From: Ruminococcus sp. UBA3855
GTDB lineage: Bacteria > Bacillota > Clostridia > Oscillospirales > Ruminococcaceae
Direction of reading: 5' to 3'
Assembly (NCBI GenBank): GCA_002392545.1
Contig: DGHF01000168.1
Coordinates: 5,742 to 42,333, forward strand
Length of the DNA: 36,592 nucleotides
Shown here: positions 9,409-18,237 of the stretch, piece by piece
How the letters are laid out: each line of letters begins with the position of its first letter
Numbering within the stretch: the first letter of the stretch is position 1
Translations under genes and position numbers: made by a program
Notes under the pieces: model-generated
Database searches by the model: none
Seen by the model: only the letters and a program-made list of their open reading frames with translations
Told to the model about the DNA's origin: nothing

Positions 9409-11841
9409 CTAATCCGACAGCTGAACAGGAATCATTTTCTTTGTCTCAGCAGTCCTTGAGAAAATCTGTACTGTGACCCAAAATAAAAGTGAAGCATCTT
9501 CCGGAATGGTTGGTGGAAAATAAAATGTCATGTCAGTATAATTCTGTCTTGTATTGAGAGAAAGCGACTTCTGGAGAAAACTGTTTCCGTCGGTGTCCGT
9601 CAGTTCAATTTCAATGGATGCTGGCAGGAAATTGGCAATACACTGTTCATTCCTTACCGCACTGAAACAAATTCGATTGGGGTGTTGTCTGCTGAACGTC
9701 ATCACACAAGGCGCACCCATTTCAGGCGCAGAATCATGCCCGATTCCGAAATATATTGCAATTTCGGGAAATTCGCCGAATTCATCATGATATTTCTGAT
9801 TCTGTTGGATTTCGTAATTTTTGGCTTCTTCCATGATAAGGCGATATTTGAGGGCAATCAGTTTCTTTTGAGCAGATTCTTCCAGAACGGATTGTTCATC
9901 CGTGAAAATGCGTGAAAATCCGGAAAATGGTCTGCCTGATTTATAATTATCAGCATAGCAATTTTCAAAAAGATATTCTGGCTGAGTAACGCCTTTATTG
10001 TCACCGCCGACCGGAGGCCATGACAATGTCACATAAGGCAAAGCCTGATACTGTTCAGAATGCATCACTGCACAATAATTAAAATAGGTGCTCCATTCAT
10101 CATAGCCCTTTGTGCGGATGTCGGGGAATTTCTGCAACATTTCCTGATACCATACCTTGTTAATCAATTGGGGCTGGTGAGAGGAATACTGCAAAGTAGG
10201 AAAACCGTTTTCCTTGAGAAAATCCAACGTCCGGAAATGACAATAATCATAGGAAAATAATTGTACAATATGATATTTCCATTTACTGATATCAGAAAAA
10301 TAATAACCGCAGTATTTATTGTCTTTATAGAAAACTTCCTCTGTGATATACTGCAATGGTCTGTAATCATCATCAGACATGATGAATTCATTGTCAAGTA
10401 CATCGAGTTCCATTGCCAGACAACGGAGGAAAAAATTTCTTGTGGAATGGTCTGGAGGGAGTTGCTGACCGTCTAACAGTTCATCATCCGTGACAGTAAT
10501 CAAGTGCAATCTGCCGTGATAATTTTTGTGCATGAATTCCGCCATCCGTTCGGGACAGCAGACGACTAATTCCGTCAGAAACGGCATGAATGTTTCCACA
10601 TAGGGCAAAGTCGCCAGCAAAGGCGCAGGACGTGCCGAAAGAAAAACAATCTGTTTAATGGGCTGATGGGGATACAATGCATTTGTGGGAGCAGGTTCAA
10701 AGTGCTGTGTCAATGTCAAAACAGCATCTTCCCATTTGGGTGGATGGTAAGAAGCAGAAAGCTGTTCTTTTCTTGCATGGTAGCGTTGAGGATTGGAAGT
10801 ATATTTCTTAACGGCTTCAATCAAAGAATCTGCACTGTCAGGGTTGAAATAATCGCAGTAAGACCCGCCCACCTCACGCATGACCGGAATATCTGAACAT
10901 ATCACCGGAACACCGTGCATCATGGCTTCGATGGTTGGGAGTCCATAACCCTCCGCATAGGACGAGAACACAACAAGATATGCTTTTTCATACAATTTCT
11001 GAAGTGTAGCGTCGTTGACGTGTTTGAACAGATACAAGCCTTTTCCGTAATGGGAATCAGTCTTGACATCCTGTAAAAACCGTTCCATTTCCCAGCCAGT
11101 CCGCCCCACCATCACAACATCAATTCCCATTTTGGCAAGTGATTTCTGATAGGCTTTCAAAAGAACTTTGTGATTTTTTCGGGGCTCAATCGTGCCGACT
11201 GTAAGGATATATTTTCTTCCTGAAAGCTGATTCAGAATATTTTTGTCAACAGCTCCCCTGTCCTGCAAATCAACGGAAAAATCAGCTCCCAATGGTATCA
11301 TGCTCATGGGCTTGCAGGGAAGATTCAATTCCTCAAAAAGCTTTTTGACATCATCATGAACCGCATGAGTAGTGACAAAAATTCTGTCTGTATAGACCAT
11401 ATGCGCCGTCAGATACTCCATGAATTTCAGGAGTGTTTCAGACTTCATATATTCGGGGTGTCTGACTGGGATAATATCATGAATCAGAACCCAGATTGTG
11501 ACCTGTCGATTTTTGAGCTGTGGCAGGAGAAAACTCCGGTTCGGGAGGGTATGCCATGAACTGTTCATATCCAGAAATACAGCTCCCTTTTCGAAATTCT
11601 CAATATCCAGAAATTCGCCTGTATAGATGTTTTTCTTTTCGGGAAGCATTCCCTTTGCACAAATTAAAAAATGCTCATTGTCAACAACCTGATAAGAATT
11701 TCTTTTTGCATCAAAGGAAAGCAGTTTCAGAGGGAATTGTTTCATCATCATTCTGGAAACAAGCTCTGTCACAACACGAGGAATTCCGGTATAATGTTCG
11801 AGTTCGGGGATATTGGTAATATCAACATAAATTGTTTTCAT
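9409..11841 (-). CDS. Two-module glycosyltransferase: GT4 plus Stealth-like/GT-A-like C-terminal module
   Basis: This 810-residue protein has two parts. Residues 1-385 form a GT4 (GT-B fold) transferase: LTVGTIEPRKNHK at 213-225 and the E-x7-E motif from E297 to E305 (EGYGLPTIE). Residues about 395-680 form a second module containing FIMSDDDYRPL (SDDD at 489-492), H555/P557 in SSHQPQLINK, and DEWSTYFNY at 581-589. The order acidic triad, then H-x-P, then Asp-Glu-Trp-Ser resembles Stealth-type sugar-1-phosphate transferases or a GT-A enzyme; this is inference. The last ~120 residues look beta-rich. The ATG overlaps the stop of the preceding GT4 gene (ATGA). It probably adds two different units to the exported glycan. 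Confidence 0.85.
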   Translation of the reverse strand: MKTIYVDITNIPELEHYTGIPRVVTELVSRMMMKQFPLKLLSFDAKRNSYQVVDNEHFLICAKGMLPEKKNIYTGEFLDIENFEKGAVFLDMNSSWHTLPNRSFLLPQLKNRQVTIWVLIHDIIPVRHPEYMKSETLLKFMEYLTAHMVYTDRIFVTTHAVHDDVKKLFEELNLPCKPMSMIPLGADFSVDLQDRGAVDKNILNQLSGRKYILTVGTIEPRKNHKVLLKAYQKSLAKMGIDVVMVGRTGWEMERFLQDVKTDSHYGKGLYLFKHVNDATLQKLYEKAYLVVFSSYAEGYGLPTIEAMMHGVPVICSDIPVMREVGGSYCDYFNPDSADSLIEAVKKYTSNPQRYHARKEQLSASYHPPKWEDAVLTLTQHFEPAPTNALYPHQPIKQIVFLSARPAPLLATLPYVETFMPFLTELVVCCPERMAEFMHKNYHGRLHLITVTDDELLDGQQLPPDHSTRNFFLRCLAMELDVLDNEFIMSDDDYRPLQYITEEVFYKDNKYCGYYFSDISKWKYHIVQLFSYDYCHFRTLDFLKENGFPTLQYSSHQPQLINKVWYQEMLQKFPDIRTKGYDEWSTYFNYCAVMHSEQYQALPYVTLSWPPVGGDNKGVTQPEYLFENCYADNYKSGRPFSGFSRIFTDEQSVLEESAQKKLIALKYRLIMEEAKNYEIQQNQKYHDEFGEFPEIAIYFGIGHDSAPEMGAPCVMTFSRQHPNRICFSAVRNEQCIANFLPASIEIELTDTDGNSFLQKSLSLNTRQNYTDMTFYFPPTIPEDASLLFWVTVQIFSRTAETKKMIPVQLSD

Positions 11842-13364
11842 GTGGGAAGTGCACCGCCTTCCTCCGGTTCAGGGATGAATTCTGTTTCATGGTTGCTGGG
11901 TTCGGGGAGTTCAGCCGAAACAAAGGGATTATAATGGATTTCATTTCCCCTGTTCCGGCACAAATCGGCATGAGTACACTCATACACCAGCTTTTTGACA
12001 AATTCTGTTTTATTCAGTTCAGAAGCCTGCATTTCCCATACAGAATAGTCGTTTTCGTCCGGCAGTTTTCCGAAACAGGAGAGCCATACTGCTTCAATCA
12101 GTCCACGAGCAGAATAATTCTGATTGAGTAAGTCCGTCATATCGACATTTGCAGAGGTCATACGGGATTCATGCAAAAGTGCATCTTCTGTAAAGGGCAT
12201 CAATTTTGATTGTTTCCGCATATTCTCCTGTACAATCCGATAAAGGTCTTTGATGGGTTTTTCTCCATTTTCTGACGAAATCGGGGGAAAGCGTTCGATA
12301 AAGCCACGCAGGAAATCCTGAAATTCTTTTTTAATGCGGTCATACTGGAAATATTTGAGCCGTTCACGTTGCGCCTTAATAATCTGTGAACGCATTGCCT
12401 TTTGATTGACAACGCCGTCAATGACTTTTGAGAGGAATACAGGGTCTTTGTTGCTCACGACCACGCCAGCTCCTCCAAGCGTTTCCGGCACTGCACAAGC
12501 ACCGTATGCAATGACAGGCACATCAAAGGTCATCGCTTCCAGAAGAGGCACACAAAACCCCTCGTGTTCACTCATGCAGAGAAATACATGAGCCGTCTTG
12601 TAAATTGCTAAAATCTCCGCAAAGCTGATATGTCCGGCAAATACAACATCTTTCACGCCGAGTTCCTCAATATATGCCTGCAAATCCTTGAAATACATTC
12701 CGTCCGCATTGGCACTCCCTGCGAGAATCAGACGTGAATCAGGATTGACGTATTTTTTATAATAGGCGAAAATCCGGATTAAGTCCTCATGTTTCTTGTT
12801 CGGGGCAATCCGTCCGACAAAGACAATATTCGTCATACCGTCAGACAATTCCTCCACCATAGCAGAATCAGGCTTTTTCTTGTAATCATCAAAAGGGACA
12901 ATGACCGGAATCACGCTGATACTGTCGGCTTTATAGCCCATCCGCACCAAATCACTTTTATTGAAAGCGGAATCTGCAATATAGGCATTGAATTTTCCTC
13001 TCATGACGGTTTTAACATCCTGCAAACCTTTCCGGCAGTTTTCCACGGCGGACATACTGTCAAGATGGAAAAATTCATATGGAGTAATATTGTGATAAAT
13101 CATAATTTTCCGACAGTCCAGATGCGTAACTGCTTCATTGAGCGGTGAGCCGTTCCCCATATGATAAATCACAATATCATCATCATGCAATTTCGGAAAA
13201 TGTTCTAACGTCATACAATCCGGCTCTTTGACTTTTGGGGCGATACTTTCAGAATAAACTGCCGTTTTCAAGCCCATATCCTCAATCACATGCTTGATAG
13301 CAATGACATCATTTCCGATTGCATCACCGAAATTCAGCGTTGTGACAATCTGATAAATATTCAT
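11838..13364 (-). CDS. GT4 glycosyltransferase with DUF4214-like C-terminal domain
   Basis: Of 508 residues, about 1-365 are a GT4 enzyme: FVGRIAPNKKHEDLI at 182-196 and the E-x7-E motif E268-E276 within EHEGFCVPLLEAM, which binds the donor nucleotide sugar. After a basic linker, residues about 415-490 (LLNQNYSARGLIEAVWLSCFG, then KTEFVKKLVY) resemble a DUF4214-type helical domain seen in surface-glycan and S-layer-associated proteins; that match is tentative. There is no signal peptide, so it works at the cytoplasmic face. The ATG follows GGGAGG and overlaps the stop of the coiled-coil gene, and its own stop overlaps the next gene: tight translational coupling. Confidence 0.9.
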   Translation of the reverse strand: MNIYQIVTTLNFGDAIGNDVIAIKHVIEDMGLKTAVYSESIAPKVKEPDCMTLEHFPKLHDDDIVIYHMGNGSPLNEAVTHLDCRKIMIYHNITPYEFFHLDSMSAVENCRKGLQDVKTVMRGKFNAYIADSAFNKSDLVRMGYKADSISVIPVIVPFDDYKKKPDSAMVEELSDGMTNIVFVGRIAPNKKHEDLIRIFAYYKKYVNPDSRLILAGSANADGMYFKDLQAYIEELGVKDVVFAGHISFAEILAIYKTAHVFLCMSEHEGFCVPLLEAMTFDVPVIAYGACAVPETLGGAGVVVSNKDPVFLSKVIDGVVNQKAMRSQIIKAQRERLKYFQYDRIKKEFQDFLRGFIERFPPISSENGEKPIKDLYRIVQENMRKQSKLMPFTEDALLHESRMTSANVDMTDLLNQNYSARGLIEAVWLSCFGKLPDENDYSVWEMQASELNKTEFVKKLVYECTHADLCRNRGNEIHYNPFVSAELPEPSNHETEFIPEPEEGGALPT

Positions 13365-13882
13365 TCCTGACCTCCCTCGTAATCGTCAAGCCGTTCTTTC
13401 AGAATGGCGATTTCTTCAGACAGCGTGCGGATAATTTCCTGCTGTGCATCAAGTTTCTGTTCCAATTCCTTTGTACGCAGTTCATAAAACTTTCGTTCTG
13501 CATGGTCTTGATTGACATAACTCCGCATATGAAGAAATAATTTTGCTGTCATGAGGTTGACATTATTCTGTGCATTGACAAGAGGCAGAAACAAGAATGC
13601 ATTCAGTTTCCGGATGACCTTTTTCACAGGGCGCACAATAAACGATATTCCCGAACGATAGGAAGTCAATTCCTGATAATAGTCAAGCTGATTATGTGCA
13701 AGCATCACCTCTGCATCTTCCAGAAATTGCCGTTCACTAAACGGAATTTCACTTGCTGAATAATGTTCTTCCCAAAACTCCTGAAATGTCGGCAGTTTGC
13801 AGACTTCACCGGAATGTTTTGTTTCTGCTTGTGCATCCTGTAAAAATTTCTGAATTTCGGGTGCATTCTGATATTGATTCAT
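13361..13882 (-). CDS. Coiled-coil protein in polysaccharide operon, function unknown
   Basis: I do not recognise a named family for this 173-residue protein. It has no signal peptide and no clear membrane span, although residues ~80-110 (SFIVRPVKKVIRKLNAFLFL and following) are amphipathic and basic. The last ~45 residues form a strong heptad pattern (ELRTKELEQKLDAQQ, then EEIAILKERLDDYE), so a C-terminal coiled coil is very likely. In ABC-dependent O-antigen systems, coiled-coil proteins can scaffold transferases or set chain length, so a similar role is possible but speculative. The ATG has AAGGAG 8-9 bases upstream. The stop overlaps the start of the next glycosyltransferase gene. Confidence 0.8.
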   Translation of the reverse strand: MNQYQNAPEIQKFLQDAQAETKHSGEVCKLPTFQEFWEEHYSASEIPFSERQFLEDAEVMLAHNQLDYYQELTSYRSGISFIVRPVKKVIRKLNAFLFLPLVNAQNNVNLMTAKLFLHMRSYVNQDHAERKFYELRTKELEQKLDAQQEIIRTLSEEIAILKERLDDYEGGQE

Positions 13883-13937
13883 GAAAACAGCTCCTTTTTA
13901 TGTGACAGATTTCTGCAAATAATCTGAATGAAATCTT

Positions 13938-14915
13938 TCATGCAGAATTCTCCTTATTTTCTTCCGATTCGTTCAGGAATTCCGACACAATATAACGAGG
14001 TCTGCGCTTGACCTCTGCATAAATTTTCCCGATGTATTCCCCGATAATGCCAAGGCACAGCAACTGCATCCCACCAACTAGCCAGATAGAACATACTGTA
14101 CTTGACCAGCCTGCAACCGTATTGCCTTTGAGCTTGTCCACAAATGCCCATATAAACATAATAATACTAAATACTACCATCAAAAAGCCGATATTTACAA
14201 TCATTTTCAAAGGCTTCACACTGAAAGAAGTGATTCCATCCCCAGCGAAATGGAGCATCTTTTTCAAGGGGTACTTGCTTTTCCCTGCAAACCGTTCATG
14301 ACGTTCATAATAAACAATCGTACTTGAAAAACCAATTGTCGGCACGATTCCCCTCAAAAACAAATTGATTTCGGGATAATTCGCCAGCTCCTGCAATACT
14401 CTCTGACTCATCAGGCGGAAATCTGCATGATTATACACCAGTTCCACCCCCATCATCTGCATGAGCTTGTAAAATCCTTCTGCTGTCAGACGCTTGAAAG
14501 GGGTATCAGTCTTTCTTGCACTGCGCACCCCATAGACCACCTGAAACCCTTTTGCAAATTCATCAACCATTTTATCAATGGTATCAATATCATCTTGCAA
14601 ATCAGCATCCATAGTGATAACAGCATCACATAAATTTTTGACAGTAAGCATTCCTGCAAGAATGGCATTCTGATGACCGCTATTATGTGCCAAGCAGATA
14701 CCTGAAAAAATTTCGGGGTAATCATGGTGGTATTGCTGTATCAATTGCCAAGTATGGTCTTGTGAACCGTCATTCACAAATACAATCTTGCTAAGAGGTG
14801 AGATTTTCTGTGCCTGTATGAGAATATCATATTTTTCGGAAAGCTGTCTGACCGTTTCCGGCAATACAGCTTCTTCATTATAGCACGGAATCACCATATA
14901 TAAAACTGGAATCAT
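13938..14915 (-). CDS. GT2 glycosyltransferase, polyprenyl-phosphate sugar transferase (GtrB/DPM1-like)
   Basis: The 325-residue protein starts with VIPCYNEE, has FVNDGSQDHTW at about 46-56 and the metal-binding MDADLQDD at 102-109, the GtrB/ArnC/DPM1 pattern. Two membrane spans lie near residues 235-260 and 270-295, and the tail EYIGKIYAEVKRRP is typical. Such enzymes charge undecaprenyl phosphate with a single sugar (commonly glucose or GlcNAc analogues). The start is placed at the ATG (14913-14915) rather than the TTG one codon upstream, because the site AGGTGG lies directly before it. It is the first gene of the minus-strand cluster; 55 bases without a terminator separate it from the next gene. 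Confidence 0.92.
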   Translation of the reverse strand: MIPVLYMVIPCYNEEAVLPETVRQLSEKYDILIQAQKISPLSKIVFVNDGSQDHTWQLIQQYHHDYPEIFSGICLAHNSGHQNAILAGMLTVKNLCDAVITMDADLQDDIDTIDKMVDEFAKGFQVVYGVRSARKTDTPFKRLTAEGFYKLMQMMGVELVYNHADFRLMSQRVLQELANYPEINLFLRGIVPTIGFSSTIVYYERHERFAGKSKYPLKKMLHFAGDGITSFSVKPLKMIVNIGFLMVVFSIIMFIWAFVDKLKGNTVAGWSSTVCSIWLVGGMQLLCLGIIGEYIGKIYAEVKRRPRYIVSEFLNESEENKENSA

Positions 14916-14976
14916 CAATCCACCTACCCTTAGTTAGGATTACCCAAAATTCTTGCATTATTATCGCATATCATAA

Positions 14977-15011
14977 AAGAAAACCGCCTGATATTCCATC
15001 AAGCGGTTTTC
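14977..15011 (-). terminator. Terminator of the tRNA-Thr gene
   Basis: AAAACCGC (14980-14987) pairs with GCGGTTTT (15003-15010), with TGAT/ATCA extending the stem. On the minus strand a T-rich TTTTCTTTT tract follows. It separates the tRNA from the polysaccharide operon, whose promoter I could not place with confidence in the remaining ~60 bases. Confidence 0.8.
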
Positions 15012-15026
15012 AGGCTTTCACCTCAA

Positions 15027-15099
15027 AGCTTGTGACAGGATTCGAACCTGCGACCTGCTCATTACGAATGAGCTGCACTACCAGCTGTGCTACACAAGC
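15027..15099 (-). tRNA. tRNA-Thr (anticodon CGT)
   Basis: The minus strand folds as a full cloverleaf: acceptor GCTTGTG/CACAAGC, D stem GCAC/GTGC, anticodon stem GCTCA/TGAGC with loop TTCGTAA (anticodon CGT, reading ACG), and a T arm GCAGG-TTCGAAT-CCTGT. The 3' CCA is not encoded. It has its own promoter and terminator. Confidence 0.95.
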
Positions 15100-15108
15100 A
15101 ACACTATT

Positions 15109-15137
15109 ATTTTATCATACTTTTCCCGATTTGTCAA
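15109..15137 (-). promoter_or_regulatory. Promoter of tRNA-Thr
   Basis: On the minus strand TTGACA (15132-15137) and TAAAAT (15109-15114) are separated by 17 bases, about 10 bases before the mature tRNA end. Confidence 0.85.
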
Positions 15138-15198
15138 GGGGTTGCAAAAAATTTCTGAAATTTTTTTGAAACCCCTGTCACGAAATTCCTTTGGGATA

Positions 15199-15207
15199 TG
15201 TTATAAT
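15199..15207 (+). promoter_or_regulatory. Extended -10 promoter for the first ECF sigma gene
   Basis: TGTTATAAT (TATAAT at 15202-15207 preceded by TG-N) forms an extended -10 element about 40 bases before the start codon. No good -35 is present at 17 bases; TGTCAC at 15176-15181 is too far. An additional ECF-type autoregulated promoter cannot be excluded. Confidence 0.55.
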
Positions 15208-15247
15208 AAATAGAACGTTCTAAAGCCATGTGAAAGGGGGAATTGAA

Positions 15248-15751
15248 TTGAATGACCGTGAAAAATTAGCCGAGCTGTACAGGCTCTACGAAAAGCCCCT
15301 GTATTATATCGCCCTTGCGATTCTCCACCAGCACGAACAGGCAGAAGATGCCGTTTCAGATGCTTTCTACAAAATTATCAGGCACATTCATAAAATCGGT
15401 CAGCCCGATTCCCCCGAAACAAAACAGTACATGATTGCAGTCATCCGTTCCGTTTCCATCAACCAATACCGCCGAAACTCCCGAAACCGTGAAATTCCGG
15501 CAGATTTTGACGAGGAATTTTCCCACGTTCCCGACCCTGTAAACGAAATCGAGGAACGACAGAAGCGTTTTTCTCTCCGTGAGAAAATTAACGAACTCCT
15601 CAGCCGACTGAACGAGACAGACCAAAATATTGTACTATTGCACTGTGAACAAGGTATGCCGTTCGGGGCGATTGCACACGAACTCAATATGAAAGAAAGC
15701 ACCGTCAGAAAACGGTTTGAACGTGCCAGAAAACGCATGACAAAGGAGTGA
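15248..15751 (+). CDS. ECF-type RNA polymerase sigma factor
   Basis: The 167-residue protein has sigma region 2 (LYRLYEKPLYYIALAILHQ then AEDAVSDAFYKIIRHI) and region 4 (LSRLNETDQNIVLLHCEQG, then MKESTVRKRFERARKRM, a helix-turn-helix). It has no region 3, as expected for ECF factors. I place the start at the TTG at 15248 because AAAGGGGG at 15233-15240 lies 7 bases before it. The longer frame from GTG 15230 would put the ribosome binding site inside the coding region. The next gene starts 5 bases after the stop and encodes a membrane protein with a short cytoplasmic N-terminus, the normal position of an anti-sigma factor. Confidence 0.92.
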   Translation: MNDREKLAELYRLYEKPLYYIALAILHQHEQAEDAVSDAFYKIIRHIHKIGQPDSPETKQYMIAVIRSVSINQYRRNSRNREIPADFDEEFSHVPDPVNEIEERQKRFSLREKINELLSRLNETDQNIVLLHCEQGMPFGAIAHELNMKESTVRKRFERARKRMTKE

Positions 15752-15756
15752 ATTTC

Positions 15757-18141
15757 ATGAACAAGCACGAATGGGATAAAATTGTAAAAGATGCTTTCTC
15801 ACCTAGTAAACCCGAACCGCCCTTTTCCGAACGCTACCGCCGTCACCGCCGAGAATTAGAAAGGATGGTCAACATGAAAACCGAAAAGAAACGCTTTAAC
15901 GCTGGATTTTGGGCGATTGCTGTCGCTTGTTGTCTGGTTGCCGTGAGTCCGGTTGCCATTCACAATATGACACAATCCAGATTGACAGCTCCCGAACAGC
16001 CCTCACAAATTAACCCTGCATCTTTGGCAGATGGTGAAAATTTAGCCGTTGCCGAAAATGCCGACCAAAACGAAAGTATCCCCATTTATACAATTGGCTT
16101 TAATGTCGTCCCCTCACAGATGAATTCCAGTGTCATTACCACCCTGCATACAGATGTATCCACCAATGAAACTTACTACATTGCCAAAGATTTACTCACC
16201 AGCACCAGCAATGAGCATAAATCTGTTCTTATGGAATTGATGAAACGTGAAGAGCTTGTATCCAGCTATCAAGCCCCTGTCATGGAACAGGGTACACTTG
16301 ACAACGGCTATTCTGTTGTATACTGCTATGCTGATGATGGGAGCGGTCATATCATTGAAAGAAGTCACTGCTATGTTTATGTGGATTTCAATAATGGATG
16401 GGGTACGGAAATTCAGATTCAGGGATTGTCAACGGACGAAATCAAAGAATTGATTGCAGGGCTTTACTTCAATGAAGGTATGATAACGCCTTCCGAAGTT
16501 GACCGTCTTGCAAAGCCAGATTATCGAATGGGATTCAATTCTGTTCCTGAAGGCATGAACACGGAAATGAGAACCACTGTTTATTGCTATAACAATCAAG
16601 AATATTATGCAGAAATCCCCTATTTCAAGCGTGACGACACTCAATTTGTAGCAGTGCAGTTTGTCCGCAGTGATGACATTGGACAAATGACGGAAACTAT
16701 CAATTTTCCTATTTATGATGAATCCACTCTTCCGAACGGCATTCAGGCGACCACTTACGCAACAACAGACGAAAACGGCGAACTCATTGATAATTTTGTC
16801 ACATATACCTATCTTGTATTTGGTGATACGGGTTGGGGTGCAGAGGTTTTCTGTGCCGGCTTAAATTATCAAGAAACCATGGACATGATGGAAAGCGTTT
16901 ACTTTATTCCCGCAGTTTCCCAGCACGAAGAAAATGTTCCTGCTGAAATTGAAGACGATTTTGTCGAAAGAACAGATACCAGATATAAGCTTGTATTTGA
17001 CTGGTTGCCGGACAGAATGTTCTACCAGCATGATGGCCCTTATGCCGAAAAAATTCACAGCTCCGACAACAGCGACCCACGCAGTATTACTCCCATGCTG
17101 TTATGGATGGCGGACGGTACAGACGTGGAATTCTACGCAAGTGCCAGCAGTCAATTCCCTGTGAGTGATGCGCACACCCTCGAAAATGGAAACCGTGGAG
17201 TTATCACCTGTAACCCCGATTTCCAAGACGGTGACAACTGTGTTGCATTTGTACAGCTGAATGACAGATATTATGTGCAACTGTTCTGTCAAGGTTTGAC
17301 CGCTGAGGAAGTGATTCAGGTCATGGAAGGCGCATCCATTGTGGAAGTAGATGAACAATACACTGACGACAACAACGCTTCTATCCAGACCCCACAGCCT
17401 GCGGAATATGACATTCCCGAAAATGAAGAAATCCTGTTAGGCGAAGCCGAAGCAAGCGGAGAAAAAACTCCAGCAGATGAAGCCGAACAAATTGATATGC
17501 CAACATGGGCAAAGGTAAAGACAAGCAATGACAAATATTTCCAGATTGAAAACCTCCATCTTTGTGGAGTTGGCGAAACAGTCGACTACTACGAAAAGCC
17601 CATTGACGAATTGAATCATTTCGCCCCCCTGACCGTCTGCGTGAACAGCGTGAGAGTACAGAGTAACTTTAATGGTATCACCACGGACGAAATCGGAAGA
17701 CCTGCCGAATTTAGCGAATATCTGGACGAAAACGGCGAAATCTGGACAACTCGCACCATTGACGGCATTTCCGAAAAAGTCCGTCAGTATGTTGTCATTA
17801 CTGAACTCACATTCACCAACAACGGAGATACCGCCGTTGAGGATGTAAATTACAATAACTTCATCTACCCCGAAAAAGACGGTACACTGCTCTATTCTAA
17901 CCAAACCTACGAAAATGGATTATGCCCTGACAGTGGCGACCATTTCAGCATCAGTGCAGACAGTGAACTCGAAAAAAATAATATCAAGCGCATTGAATCT
18001 GGTCAATCCGTTCATGTGACTTGTGCGAATATGGTGGATGAAGATAAATTCGGGCATATCTATTTAGAATTGAATTCAGTCGGCATCAGTCCAGACCAGA
18101 GAGCCATTATTGACTTAACCAATCTCAAACCTGAAAATTGA
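15757..18141 (+). CDS. Membrane anti-sigma-like protein with three repeated extracytoplasmic domains
   Basis: The start is the ATG at 15757, 8 bases after AAAGGAG; a GTG at 15748 would overlap that site. Of 794 residues, 1-48 are charged and cytoplasmic, 49-67 are a single membrane span, and the rest is outside. Three related domains begin near residues 110 (YTIGFNVVPSQMN), 256 (YRMGFNSVPEGMN) and 410 (YKLVFDWLPDRMF). Each ends in a GWGAEVFCAGL- or YYVQLFCQGL-like strand followed by a helix, similar to DUF4367. Residues ~580-794 form a further beta-sandwich-like domain, perhaps DUF4352/DUF5027-like (tentative). Its position after the sigma gene suggests it holds the sigma factor at the membrane. 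No zinc-type anti-sigma HxxxCxxC motif is present. Confidence 0.8.
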   Translation: MNKHEWDKIVKDAFSPSKPEPPFSERYRRHRRELERMVNMKTEKKRFNAGFWAIAVACCLVAVSPVAIHNMTQSRLTAPEQPSQINPASLADGENLAVAENADQNESIPIYTIGFNVVPSQMNSSVITTLHTDVSTNETYYIAKDLLTSTSNEHKSVLMELMKREELVSSYQAPVMEQGTLDNGYSVVYCYADDGSGHIIERSHCYVYVDFNNGWGTEIQIQGLSTDEIKELIAGLYFNEGMITPSEVDRLAKPDYRMGFNSVPEGMNTEMRTTVYCYNNQEYYAEIPYFKRDDTQFVAVQFVRSDDIGQMTETINFPIYDESTLPNGIQATTYATTDENGELIDNFVTYTYLVFGDTGWGAEVFCAGLNYQETMDMMESVYFIPAVSQHEENVPAEIEDDFVERTDTRYKLVFDWLPDRMFYQHDGPYAEKIHSSDNSDPRSITPMLLWMADGTDVEFYASASSQFPVSDAHTLENGNRGVITCNPDFQDGDNCVAFVQLNDRYYVQLFCQGLTAEEVIQVMEGASIVEVDEQYTDDNNASIQTPQPAEYDIPENEEILLGEAEASGEKTPADEAEQIDMPTWAKVKTSNDKYFQIENLHLCGVGETVDYYEKPIDELNHFAPLTVCVNSVRVQSNFNGITTDEIGRPAEFSEYLDENGEIWTTRTIDGISEKVRQYVVITELTFTNNGDTAVEDVNYNNFIYPEKDGTLLYSNQTYENGLCPDSGDHFSISADSELEKNNIKRIESGQSVHVTCANMVDEDKFGHIYLELNSVGISPDQRAIIDLTNLKPEN

Positions 18142-18154
18142 ATTATTTCCTCCA

Positions 18155-18192
18155 AAGAAATCAGCTCCCCATCAAAAGGGAGCTGATTTCTT
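18155..18192. terminator. Bidirectional terminator between the two sigma/anti-sigma operons
   Basis: AAGAAATCAGCTCCC (18155-18169) is exactly complementary to GGGAGCTGATTTCTT (18178-18192) with an 8-base loop. The convergent operons at 15248-18141 and 18238-20593 both end here. Confidence 0.9.
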
Positions 18193-18237
18193 ACACACAT
18201 TGAAAGGATTTTAATTTTTTCGTGAGGAATTTTTAAT

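Noticed and set aside
13883..13937. Terminator between the GT2 gene and the coiled-coil gene
   Set aside because: Only a weak stem with a long loop and no T run; read-through is more likely.
15230..15247. GTG start giving a longer first ECF sigma factor
   Set aside because: The strong AAAGGGGG site lies inside this extension; the TTG at 15248 has correct spacing.
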